In this document: positions 1 to 6,755 of the stretch, one piece after another
Position numbering within the stretch: position 1 is the first letter of the stretch
How the letters are laid out: each line of letters begins with the position of its first letter
Assembly (NCBI RefSeq): GCF_003363715.1
Contig: NZ_QREV01000049.1
Location: 1 to 34,315 of the forward strand
From: Parabacteroides acidifaciens
GTDB taxonomy: Bacteria; Bacteroidota; Bacteroidia; Bacteroidales; Tannerellaceae
Direction of reading: 5' to 3'
Length of the DNA stretch: 34,315 nucleotides
Program-made: the position numbers and the translations under genes
The notes under the pieces: model-generated
The model's database searches: none
What the model was told of the DNA's origin: nothing
What the model saw: only the letters and a program-made list of their open reading frames with translations

Positions 1-328
1 TTTGAAAAACCGTGCAATTTGATTGCCGGAAACCGGAAACACCGGCAAAGTGATAAAGCTTAACTCCCGGAGAATCGCCTGTAGCAAAACGAAGACGGAC
101 GGCGTTCCAAATATTCAAAGGAAATTTTAGGACCTTGTCGCCATGACGACCGTCTTCATCGCCGTCGCGACCGTGTTCATTTAAATGGCGACCGTCTTCA
201 TAGGGTATGACGACCGTCTTCAGGGCGATAAAGTGCCGGGAAAATGAAATAAAGGTTGACTTCCCGGCAATAGACTCCCAGGAAAGAGTAAAAAGCCCAT
301 TTTTGGCGACTGAAAAGTGGATCAACAT
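1..328 (-). other. Partial open frame running off the left edge, with 7-residue repeats
   Basis: On the minus strand a frame opens with ATG at 328-326 and stays open to the window edge, about 109 codons. I do not recognise a family. The middle encodes a degenerate 7-residue repeat, EDGRHLN / EHGRDGD / EDGRHGD, made by the 21-bp DNA repeat at 147-231. After it the frame reads KVLKFPLNIWNAVRLRFATGD. No ribosome binding site or TAnnTTTG promoter is clear in front of the ATG. It may be the start of a real gene, or a dispersed repeat that happens to be open. A second minus-strand frame (413-198) overlaps it and ends in the same repeat, which favours the repeat explanation. Confidence 0.25.
147..231. 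repeat. 21-bp period tandem repeat, about 4 units
   Basis: The 13-mer CGACCGTCTTCAT starts at 147, 168 (one change, CGACCGTGTTCAT), 189 and 211 (last base G), giving spacings of 21, 21 and 22. The 13-mer is kept and the other 8-9 bases of each unit vary. The first three units are in one minus-strand frame and the fourth is shifted by one base. Confidence 0.8.
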
Positions 329-403
329 TCGTTTGGTTTCGGGCCTCTTCCGAAGCTAAAAAAAGTGTTTTATACAATAAGCCCTTGGATATTGAAAAAA
401 TAT

Positions 404-466
404 CCATGCCCATCCATTCAAAATTCCATGCCCATGCAATCTGATTTCCATGGGCATAGAATCCGG
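404..466. repeat. CCATGCCCAT direct repeat and hairpin in non-coding DNA
   Basis: CCATGCCCAT occurs at 404-413 and again at 426-435, a 22-bp period. The second copy pairs with an inverted copy, CCATGGGCAT at 448-457, forming a short hairpin with ATGCCCATG as the left arm. A similar arrangement lies inside xseA at 9196-9226. Apart from this, the 21-bp repeat and the edge frame, I see nothing I can name in positions 1-522. Confidence 0.55.
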
Positions 467-522
467 CCTGTTTACATTTGTGAGAACGCAGGCTTGCAAT
501 TAAGAATATTTGAATGCTTCTC

Positions 523-933
523 TTATTTAAAATGAAGCTGAAGGAATTTGCTTCCTGTTGTCAATGCAACTTTGTTTTTATATACGATGCGGACGGAGAT
601 CGGATCGATGTCCCATTCCCGTCCGAAGGTTGTTTCCTCTTTTTCCAGATAGATACAATCGTTTTCCGGGTCGAAGATATCTTGGACGAAGATAGATGCG
701 AGCTCTTTAGATGGCAGTCTGACTACTTTTTCCCATTTGTTGTCGTAACAGAAAAAGGTCTTTAATGAATCTTCCGTTTGATAAGAAATTAACAGTTTAT
801 GCGGGTGTATATCGTGTGTGGAAACCTGATAGGTGACGTAACAAGGCTCTTCGCCTTGCTTTCTGTAGGTGTTGCAAACCAATATCAGCAGCAAGAGGAG
901 CGTGGCGCTTGTCAGTATAGAAATTTTTCTCAT
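523..933 (-). CDS. Small exported protein, unrecognised family
   Basis: A 136-residue protein if started at ATG 933-931. I prefer this start because it begins directly with a signal sequence (MRKIS, then a leucine/isoleucine-rich stretch to about residue 20), whereas the longer frame adds 23 residues with no signal character. The hydrophobic run ends in LILVCNTY. The cysteine could be a lipidation site, but the -1 residue is Val, so the lipobox is poor. The mature part is charged and mixed, with DIFDPENDCIYL and SVRIVYKNK segments that look like beta strands. I do not recognise the family and assign no function. It is transcribed away from the XRE gene next door. Confidence 0.55.
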   Translation of the reverse strand: MRKISILTSATLLLLLILVCNTYRKQGEEPCYVTYQVSTHDIHPHKLLISYQTEDSLKTFFCYDNKWEKVVRLPSKELASIFVQDIFDPENDCIYLEKEETTFGREWDIDPISVRIVYKNKVALTTGSKFLQLHFK

Positions 934-1075
934 TATGTGTTTTTTGCAAAGAAAGGTAGAACCGGGAATAGCGCGGATCATTAGGACTTGTGTAAAATAC
1001 ACAGGAGCAGGTGTTTTTTACTACATATTTTTGGGTGCCGGAAAATATTCTTGTCTTGTTATTTCCCACGAATAG

Positions 1076-1105
1076 ATAAGAATGATATAAAAGTTCTTAT
1101 ATTTG
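1076..1105 (+). promoter_or_regulatory. Promoter -7 element overlapped by an inverted repeat (xre gene)
   Basis: TATATTTG at 1098-1105 fits the Bacteroidetes -7 consensus TAnnTTTG and lies 28 bases before the xre start. A perfect 7-bp inverted repeat, ATAAGAA (1076-1082) and TTCTTAT (1094-1100), overlaps its first bases. No -33 TTTG is seen at the usual distance. The placement fits a repressor site, probably for the downstream XRE protein itself. Confidence 0.5.
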
Positions 1106-1133
1106 TTTCATCCTATATATAAATAGAAGCGAA

Positions 1134-1568
1134 ATGGAAACAGAAGATATCAAAACAGGGAACGTACATCAAGGAGCTAACGTCAGAAAGTTTCGTCAAT
1201 TAATTGGTATGAAACAGGAGGTCCTTGCAGATTTGTTGGGGATTAACCAGCAATCCGTGTCCCGTATAGAGCAGAAAAGAGTGATTGAAGAAGATCTCTT
1301 GGTTAAGATTGCGAATATCTTGCATATTTCCCCCGAAATTATTCAAAAGCTGGAAGAAAACCCGACTTCGATCGTGATAGAGAATAATACTTTCCAGACA
1401 GGGAGCAGTAATGTCGGTGTGGTAGAACAGCAGCGTGATAATATAGTCAATCACCCTGTCGACCAGCTAATGGAGCTAAATAAAGAACAAGCCTCTCTTT
1501 ACGAACGGATGCTTGCTCTTGAAAAAGAAAAGAATGCGCTTTTGGAGAAGTTGCTGAAAGAAAAATAG
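1134..1568 (+). CDS. XRE-family helix-turn-helix regulator with C-terminal coiled coil
   Basis: A 144-residue cytoplasmic DNA-binding protein. Residues about 17-75 form an HTH_3 (Cro/CI-type) domain: RKFRQLIGMKQEVLADLLGI, then QQSVSRIEQKR as the recognition helix, followed by the usual VIEEDLLVKIANILHIS. The middle (about 80-110) is polar and probably flexible. The last 35 residues are rich in Leu, Glu and Lys with heptad-like spacing and probably form a coiled coil for oligomerisation. It is a single-gene unit and its target is unknown. The inverted repeat over its own -7 element suggests self-repression. It is convergent with the GH125 gene, with a palindromic repeat between them. Confidence 0.85.
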   Translation: METEDIKTGNVHQGANVRKFRQLIGMKQEVLADLLGINQQSVSRIEQKRVIEEDLLVKIANILHISPEIIQKLEENPTSIVIENNTFQTGSSNVGVVEQQRDNIVNHPVDQLMELNKEQASLYERMLALEKEKNALLEKLLKEK

Positions 1569-1630
1569 GCAGTAAGGGCGTTTATCTATAAATAGTTGTT
1601 TTATAATTAAATGATGATTTAACGAGGTGT

Positions 1631-1770
1631 GGGGATGTGTCAAAACACCCTTGTCCCCGCGCTTGACGCGGGGCCGCAAAAGAACAGACCTTATCAATCA
1701 GTTGCTTATATGGTCGGTTTTAATGCGATCCCGCGTCAAGCGCGGGAACAGGACAGTTTTGACACACCCC
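1631..1770. repeat. Long palindromic intergenic repeat (GCTTGAC-core family, copy A)
   Basis: The arms at 1631-1672 and 1730-1770 are near-perfect inverted copies, each about 41 bases, separated by about 57 bases. Each arm carries an inner hairpin, CCCGCG-CTTGA-CGCGGG. The element fills the gap between the convergent xre and GH125 genes and may help end transcription from both sides. Related elements lie at 27291-27353 and 30769-30855. Confidence 0.85.
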
Positions 1771-1797
1771 CACGGTTAAACACCCTTTATATCTTTG

Positions 1798-3267
1798 TTA
1801 TCCCAGATTATTCAGAATATCAACCTTTCCTTCCTTCACCAGGCGATAGATCATTTCTCCGAACAATGTGTTTACCCAAGCAAACCACGAGCGGGTGAAC
1901 TTGGCAGGATCGTCCTTGTAGAAGGATTCGTGCATGAAGCCGGTATCTGCATCCGTATCGCGAAGCATCTTGACACATTTGCGGATTTCGTCATTGTCGT
2001 TTGTCGTGTTACAACGCATGATGATACTCATCGGCCAGATGTAACCGAAACCGATATGCGGTCCGCCGATACCTTCGCCGGCTTTTCCCTGGAAGAAGTA
2101 AGGATTGGAGTCGCTGAGCACCAGGCGGCGTGTGTTCTGGTAGATCGGATCGTTCATATCCACGCATCCTAAATAGGGCAGTGCGAGCAGGCTCGGCACG
2201 TTGGCGTCGTCCATGAAGACATGATTGTGGAAGCCATCTACCTCGAATGCATATACTTTTCCGTATTCAGGATGTTCGACAACTCCGTATTTGTCTACGG
2301 CTGCCTGTACTTCATCGGCCAGCGAGTCACACTTGCGGGCAAAGTCGTTGTCGCGTTTGATCTCGCGCATCATCTCGGCCAACTGGCGAAGTGAAGTGAT
2401 GGCGAACAGGTTCGACGGGATCAGGAAGCCGAACAGTGTGGCGTCGTCCGATGGGCGGAAAGAGGAGACGATCAGGCCGACAGGTTTTACCGGGCTGCCC
2501 CAACCGTCGTTCAACAGCGTGTCGCCCTGGCGGTCTGTCTTGCGTCTGAACTTGTACGGGCCGAGGTCGTCTTTACGTTGCTGTTCGATGAAAGTCTTGT
2601 AGACGGTTTTCATCGCTTTGTCCCAGTCTGCATCGAAAGGAGAGGTGTCGCCTGTCGTTTTCCAGAAATGGTAAGCGAGGCGGATCGGATAGCAGAGAGA
2701 GTCGATTTCCCATTTGCGTTCGTGCAATTCCTTTTTCATGTCCGTGAAGTCGCTTTCCCATTCGCTGCCGGTCGGACCTTCGTTGAAGCCGTTTGCATAC
2801 GGGTCGATGTTGATGCACCAGGTCTGGCGGTTGATTACGCCGGCAAGCATAGTCTTTACTTTCGGATCGTCGTTAGCAAACTGGATATGCGGGAAAACCT
2901 GGGCGGATGAGTCGCGCAGCCACATGGCGTGGATGTCGCCGGTCAAGACGAAAGTGTCGGGTTTGCCGTTTACCATCTTGTGTTCGCAAGTCGTATCCAG
3001 TGTGTTGGGGAAACAGTTTTCGAACATCCAGGCGAGTTTCGGGTCCTTCAACTTCGCCTTTGTGGTGGCGATCGCTTTTTCCACTGCATCGGATGTGAAC
3101 TGACGTTTCTCCGGTGCCGGACGTTTGCAAACATATTGCATGGCGGAAGCATCGCCGGTAAGTCCGCTTCCGGCTTTTTCAGCCATACGGGCAAATGAGT
3201 TCTGCCCTACCATCAGGCCTGCTAATGAGAGGCCGCCTGTTTTCAGAAAGTTTCTGCGTGTTGTCAT
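1798..3267 (-). CDS. Glycoside hydrolase family 125, exo-alpha-1,6-mannosidase
   Basis: A 489-residue exported enzyme of GH125 (formerly DUF1237), inverting exo-alpha-1,6-mannosidases that trim mannose from alpha-mannan or N-glycan cores. The N-terminus carries a twin-arginine-like signal, TRRNFLKTG, then a hydrophobic stretch and SFA. Family-typical blocks are GDIHAMWLRDSSAQVFPH, LNDGWGSPVKPVG and SFRPSDDATLFGFLIPSN. By position the Asp pair in RPSDD and the Glu in MHESF near the C-terminus are the best candidates for the catalytic acid and base; this assignment is from memory of the family. The gene starts 12 bases after the GH76 stop, so the two form one operon, matching an endo-mannanase with an exo-mannosidase. 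There is no SusC/SusD pair beside it. Confidence 0.92.
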   Translation of the reverse strand: MTTRRNFLKTGGLSLAGLMVGQNSFARMAEKAGSGLTGDASAMQYVCKRPAPEKRQFTSDAVEKAIATTKAKLKDPKLAWMFENCFPNTLDTTCEHKMVNGKPDTFVLTGDIHAMWLRDSSAQVFPHIQFANDDPKVKTMLAGVINRQTWCINIDPYANGFNEGPTGSEWESDFTDMKKELHERKWEIDSLCYPIRLAYHFWKTTGDTSPFDADWDKAMKTVYKTFIEQQRKDDLGPYKFRRKTDRQGDTLLNDGWGSPVKPVGLIVSSFRPSDDATLFGFLIPSNLFAITSLRQLAEMMREIKRDNDFARKCDSLADEVQAAVDKYGVVEHPEYGKVYAFEVDGFHNHVFMDDANVPSLLALPYLGCVDMNDPIYQNTRRLVLSDSNPYFFQGKAGEGIGGPHIGFGYIWPMSIIMRCNTTNDNDEIRKCVKMLRDTDADTGFMHESFYKDDPAKFTRSWFAWVNTLFGEMIYRLVKEGKVDILNNLG

Positions 3268-3279
3268 CTTGTTTGTTAT

Positions 3280-4470
3280 TTATTTGATGTTATTGATTTC
3301 CGAGAATAGTTCGACCATGCAGGCATTGTCTAACAGCCATTTATGCTTTTTGGTCTTGACGCCTGTCCAGTCGTTGTCGAGGAATCCGTTCACGTCGCGG
3401 GTGTGATCCCAGGCGTAGCGGGCGTTGTCGGCCATTGTCCGGATATATTCGGGATTATGGTCTACTTCATAAAGGGCCACCAGGCCGCGCAGCAGGATCA
3501 CGTTAAACCACGGGCTGGCCGTGTAGAAACGGCTTTCCGTGCCGTCTATGGCTTTGCGTACTTCGGTGAAACGCTGATAGGCGCCTTTGGCCGTTTCCTG
3601 TGCGTCTTTCAGATAGGCTTCGTCGCCCGATTGCTGGTAGAGAAGGACGCCGGCTTGTATCATCTGCCCGCTGTTGTACGTGTATTTCTCTTTGCCGATG
3701 CTTCCGTCCAGGCGGACATTGTCCCAATAAACGCAGTCTTCCGGGTCGCGGAGGTTGTTCTTGGTCCAGTCGTATGTTTTCTTTGCCTGTTCCAGATAGG
3801 CGTTGTCTTTTGTCAGGTTGTACAGCTTCATGCAGAGAACGGTTGCCGGTGCGTTGGAACAGGTGTTCTTGGATGTTTTTTTCTGTTCGCACCAGTAGAT
3901 ACCGCCGCCGAGCACATCGTCCCAGCCGCTATATATATAGGTATAGAGGGCTTTTGCCTTTTCCAGATATTTCTCGTTCTTAGTCAGCGCATACAGGTCG
4001 CAGAAGTCGATTGCCAGCCAGTCGTTGTCATCATAGAAGCGGTCGCTTTCGCCGTTGAACATCGGGTAGCTCTGATAGCAGTTCGGCTCGCGGGTGTTGT
4101 CCCAATACAGTTCCAGTCCCGGCAGGATGCGTTCTTCCAGGCTTTGCAGGTATTTGGCATCTCCTGTCGTTTTGTAAAGCGCAATCCCTCCCGATAGCAT
4201 TCCGGAATAGGGCCAGAGGAAAGATACTTCCTGATCGCGTTTCTGCTCCGATCCTTCTGCCAGGTAAGTGACCTGGTTATTCGGATTGGCGGGATAGGTC
4301 TCCTGCAGCAAACCATATTTTTCAACGTTGTACTTGGTCAGGATATTGGTGTACATCGAGTCGGCGATGGAGATGTCGCGATTCGCACCGGATGTAGTTG
4401 CGGGGTTACTGCAAGATGTCGCCCACAACAGGCCTCCGCAAAGAATGATTGAGAAAATATTCAGTTTCAT
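3280..4470 (-). CDS. Glycoside hydrolase family 76, endo-alpha-1,6-mannanase lipoprotein
   Basis: A 396-residue lipoprotein. The signal peptide ends in WATSC, with Cys20 as the lipidation site. The mature protein has the (alpha/alpha)6 sequence pattern of GH76, retaining endo-alpha-1,6-mannanases acting on the backbone of fungal-type mannan. The hallmark adjacent aspartates are present at residues 147-148 in FYDDNDWLAIDF. Other family-like blocks are FLWPYSGMLSGG, GGGIYWCEQ, YTYNSGQMIQAG and KHKWLLDNACMVELF. Surface location is inferred. It is first in a two-gene operon with GH125. Its start codon lies 4 bases from a perfect 17-bp inverted repeat that frames the predicted promoter. Without a neighbouring SusCD transporter, it either depends on one elsewhere or supplies mannosides to other cells. 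Confidence 0.93.
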   Translation of the reverse strand: MKLNIFSIILCGGLLWATSCSNPATTSGANRDISIADSMYTNILTKYNVEKYGLLQETYPANPNNQVTYLAEGSEQKRDQEVSFLWPYSGMLSGGIALYKTTGDAKYLQSLEERILPGLELYWDNTREPNCYQSYPMFNGESDRFYDDNDWLAIDFCDLYALTKNEKYLEKAKALYTYIYSGWDDVLGGGIYWCEQKKTSKNTCSNAPATVLCMKLYNLTKDNAYLEQAKKTYDWTKNNLRDPEDCVYWDNVRLDGSIGKEKYTYNSGQMIQAGVLLYQQSGDEAYLKDAQETAKGAYQRFTEVRKAIDGTESRFYTASPWFNVILLRGLVALYEVDHNPEYIRTMADNARYAWDHTRDVNGFLDNDWTGVKTKKHKWLLDNACMVELFSEINNIK

Positions 4471-4474
4471 GGTC

Positions 4475-4523
4475 TAATAGAATAAATTGTAATTAGAATG
4501 CAAATATACAATTTATTCTATTA
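4475..4523 (-). promoter_or_regulatory. Perfect 17-bp inverted repeat framing the GH76 promoter
   Basis: TAATAGAATAAATTGTA at 4475-4491 is exactly inverted at 4507-4523, with a 15-base spacer. On the minus strand the spacer and its edge hold TATATTTG (4508-4501), a good -7 element, so transcription should begin inside or next to the proximal arm. No -33 TTTG is seen at the usual distance. The site sits 4 bases upstream of the GH76 start and looks like a regulator-binding operator rather than a terminator. Confidence 0.6.
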
Positions 4524-4629
4524 CAGCGGTCCAGCCTTTGTGATGAACCGGGGTTATTTTATGAACTGAACAATTCTTCTTTTCCCTCTGTTTTACCTTA
4601 GAATAATCGGACAAAAACTGGTGAGTGAT

Positions 4630-4690
4630 ACAAAAGTAATAAAAAAGTGTTGCCGTTTGCTGTTTGTCTGGTTAAAAGCATTACTTTTGT
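4630..4690. promoter_or_regulatory. Promoter of the FKBP pair, within an 11-bp inverted repeat
   Basis: TACTTTTG at 4682-4689 is the -7 element for the FKBP genes, 30 bases before the ATG at 4719. TTTG occurs upstream at 4656-4659 and 4663-4666 as a possible -33. ACAAAAGTAAT (4630-4640) is the exact inverse of ATTACTTTTGT (4680-4690). The left arm therefore presents another TACTTTTG on the minus strand, a possible second start for the mannan operon. Confidence 0.5.
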
Positions 4691-4718
4691 GGTTCATAAT
4701 TAGTTGAAAAGAAAAAGA

Positions 4719-5306
4719 ATGGATAAAGTTAGTTACGCACTGGGCTTAAGTATCGGAAATAATTTCCAGAACTCAGGCATCAATAATCTTCAGATTGAGG
4801 ATTTTGTAAAAGGATTGAAGGACGTGTTGAGTGAAGCACAGCCGGAAATCAGTTACGATGAAGCAAAACAGGTTATCAACGATTACTTCATGAATCTTCA
4901 GAAAGAAAGACTGGAGCTTAATAAGAAAGCCGGAGAGGAGTTCCTGAATATTAATAAAGGAAAAGCCGGAGTCGTAACATTACCCAGCGGTTTGCAATAT
5001 CAGATCCTGCAGAAGGGTGAAGGTGCAACACCGACTGCTGCCGACAAGGTAAAATGCCACTATCACGGAACGTTGATCAACGGTACGGTATTCGACAGCT
5101 CCGTACAGCGCGGTGAACCCGCCGTATTCGGTGTGTCGCAGGTGATCCCGGGATGGGTGGAAGCTCTTCAGCTGATGCCGGTTGGTTCTAAATGGCGTCT
5201 TTTCATCCCCGCAAACCTTGCTTATGGCGAACACGGTGCAGGTGATGCAATCGAACCGAACAGCGCGTTGGTGTTCGATGTCGAATTATTGGATATAGTA
5301 AAATAA
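4719..5306 (+). CDS. FKBP-type peptidyl-prolyl cis-trans isomerase, cytoplasmic form
   Basis: A 195-residue protein. An upstream in-frame TTG at 4704 is possible, but ATG 4719 follows a purine-rich GAAAAGAAAAAG and gives the family's usual MDKVSYALG start. Residues 1-80 resemble the FkpA/Mip N-terminal dimerisation helices. Residues about 90-195 form the FKBP domain, with SGLQYQILQKGEG, HYHGTLINGTVFDSS, PGWVEALQLMPVGSKW and the AYGEHGAGDAIEPNSALVFDVELL ending in part. It catalyses proline isomerisation during protein folding. No signal peptide is present, so it should act in the cytoplasm, unlike the paralogue 14 bases downstream. Confidence 0.92.
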   Translation: MDKVSYALGLSIGNNFQNSGINNLQIEDFVKGLKDVLSEAQPEISYDEAKQVINDYFMNLQKERLELNKKAGEEFLNINKGKAGVVTLPSGLQYQILQKGEGATPTAADKVKCHYHGTLINGTVFDSSVQRGEPAVFGVSQVIPGWVEALQLMPVGSKWRLFIPANLAYGEHGAGDAIEPNSALVFDVELLDIVK

Positions 5307-5320
5307 CATATTAGAGAAAA

Positions 5321-6049
5321 ATGAAAAAGATTAGTGTATTGGTTGCTACAGCGATTGTAGCTATGGGCATGGGTTTCACCTCCTGCGATTCGCACAAAAG
5401 TGCATCTTTGAAGACTGCCGCAGATAGTGTGAGCTATGCGATTGGTATCAGCACAGGTGCTGGTTATAAGGAAAATCTGAAAACGCTGCCGGGTGATCCT
5501 GCAAACGTTGACGATCTGATCGCCGGTTTCATTCAGGCTATCAAAGGCGATTCTTCTGCTATGAAGATGACTCCGCAGGCCGCTCAGGCTTATATCCAGA
5601 CTTACTTTACCGAAGCATCTGCAAGAGATGCAAATAAGACGAAAGAAGAAGGCGAAAAGTTCCTGGCTGAAAACAAAGCGAAGAAAGACGTAATCACAAC
5701 CGAAAGCGGTTTGCAATATCAGGTTGTTACGGAAGGCACAGGTGCAAAACCGACTGCTGAAGATGTAGTGAAAGTTCACTATACAGGTACTTTGTTGGAC
5801 GGAACAAAATTCGACAGTTCTCTGGATCATGGTGGCGAACCGGCTCAGTTCCCCGTTGGCGGCGTGATCAAAGGTTGGACGGAAGTTCTGCAGTTGATGC
5901 CGGTTGGTTCTAAGTATATCGTTTGGATCCCTTCTGAATTGGCTTATGGCCCACAAGGTATGGGACGTGATATTAAACCGAACAGCACATTGAAATTCGA
6001 GATTGAATTGCTGGATATCGTCAAAGATAGCACGGCTGAAAAGAAATAA
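5321..6049 (+). CDS. FKBP-type peptidyl-prolyl isomerase, lipoprotein form
   Basis: A 242-residue paralogue of the preceding gene. It begins with a lipoprotein signal, MKKISVLVATAIVAMGMGFT then SC, placing the lipidated cysteine at residue 22. The dimerisation region spans about 30-125 and contains SYAIGISTG, parallel to SYALGLSIG in the first copy. The FKBP domain (about 130-236) has SGLQYQVV, VHYTGTLLDGTKFDSS, GWTEVLQLMPVGSKY and AYGPQGMG. It should assist folding of exported proteins in the periplasm. The two genes are probably co-transcribed and end at the terminator at 6076. Long shared nucleotide stretches around TTGATGCCGGTTGGTTC point to a tandem duplication. Confidence 0.93.
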   Translation: MKKISVLVATAIVAMGMGFTSCDSHKSASLKTAADSVSYAIGISTGAGYKENLKTLPGDPANVDDLIAGFIQAIKGDSSAMKMTPQAAQAYIQTYFTEASARDANKTKEEGEKFLAENKAKKDVITTESGLQYQVVTEGTGAKPTAEDVVKVHYTGTLLDGTKFDSSLDHGGEPAQFPVGGVIKGWTEVLQLMPVGSKYIVWIPSELAYGPQGMGRDIKPNSTLKFEIELLDIVKDSTAEKK

Positions 6050-6075
6050 GAAACTGTCGTTTTATACATAATTGG

Positions 6076-6117
6076 GCGGGCGAAATATGTTAAATAGCAT
6101 TTTTCGCCCGCTTTTAT
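6076..6117 (+). terminator. Rho-independent terminator after the FKBP pair
   Basis: GCGGGCGAAA (6076-6085) pairs exactly with TTTCGCCCGC (6102-6111), with a 16-base loop, followed by TTTTATTATTTATTT. Confidence 0.85.
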
Positions 6118-6171
6118 TATTTATTTCATACTTTTTTCTTTCAGAATGATATAGTATTGAATTTTATTATA

Positions 6172-6179
6172 TACTTTTG
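6172..6179 (+). promoter_or_regulatory. -7 promoter element of the Lrp/AsnC gene
   Basis: TACTTTTG matches TAnnTTTG, 41 bases before the start codon. No clear -33 element was found at the usual spacing. Confidence 0.45.
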
Positions 6180-6219
6180 ATACATTAAATCTAAAAAAGG
6201 AAAGTAAAGTAGACAAGCG

Positions 6220-6687
6220 ATGGAAAAGATAGACAAACTGGACCGGCAGATCTTGAACATTATTTCAAAGAATGCCAGGATTCCTTTCAAGGATGTAGCC
6301 GAAGAATGTGGCGTTTCACGTGCCGCTATTCATCAACGGGTGCAACGCATGATTGATATGAATGTGATCGTTGGGTCAGGCTATCATATTAATCCGAAGA
6401 TATTGGGTTACAACACTTGTACCTATATCGGGGTGAAACTGGAACGCGGTTCGATGTACAAAGATGTGGTTCCTGAATTTGAGAAGATTCCGGAAGTAGT
6501 GGAATGCCATTTTACAACCGGTCCGTACACGATGCTGATCAAATTGTATGCACGCGACAATGAGCATTTGATGGAATTGTTGAATGCACAAATCCAGGAA
6601 ATCCCGGGAGTGACAGCAACCGAAACGCTTATTTCCCTGCGTCAGAGCGTGAAACGTGAAATTCCTATTTGCGATATTTTCGAATAG
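6220..6687 (+). CDS. Lrp/AsnC-family transcriptional regulator
   Basis: A 155-residue cytoplasmic regulator of normal Lrp length. Residues about 3-60 form the AsnC-type winged helix-turn-helix: KLDRQILNIISKNARIPFKD, then VAEECGVSRAAIHQRVQRM. Residues about 70-150 are the RAM (ligand-binding and oligomerisation) domain, with YIGVKLERGS, VVECHFTTGPYTMLIKLYAR and the IPGVTATETLISL segment. Such proteins usually sense amino acids or small metabolites; the ligand here cannot be read from sequence. It is a single-gene unit with its own promoter and terminator. It sits between the FKBP pair and the S8 protease, neither of which identifies its target. Confidence 0.93.
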   Translation: MEKIDKLDRQILNIISKNARIPFKDVAEECGVSRAAIHQRVQRMIDMNVIVGSGYHINPKILGYNTCTYIGVKLERGSMYKDVVPEFEKIPEVVECHFTTGPYTMLIKLYARDNEHLMELLNAQIQEIPGVTATETLISLRQSVKREIPICDIFE

Positions 6688-6706
6688 TAATGATATAAAG
6701 ATATAG

Positions 6707-6738
6707 GCCCGGCCTCGGATGAGTTGCCGGGCTTTTTT
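6707..6738 (+). terminator. Rho-independent terminator after the Lrp/AsnC gene
   Basis: GCCCGGC (6707-6713) pairs with GCCGGGC (6726-6732) over a 12-base loop, followed by six T. Confidence 0.85.
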
Positions 6739-6755
6739 ATATGCCGTACAATTTG

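Noticed and set aside
147-231. Possible CRISPR array
   Set aside because: The unit is 21 bases with a 13-base conserved part and 8-9 base gaps, too short for repeats and spacers, and no cas gene is present.
1629-1898. 89-codon plus-strand frame in the palindromic repeat
   Set aside because: It runs through the repeat and into the antisense of GH125; no sign of coding.
3343-4197. 284-codon plus-strand frame opposite the GH76 gene
   Set aside because: It is antisense to a strongly recognised enzyme, has no start signal and encodes Cys/Val/Phe-rich sequence with no family features; a shadow frame.
4475-4523. Invertible promoter flanked by recombinase sites
   Set aside because: The arms are separated by only 15 bases, far too short for a normal DNA inversion, and no recombinase gene is nearby; kept only as an operator-like site.
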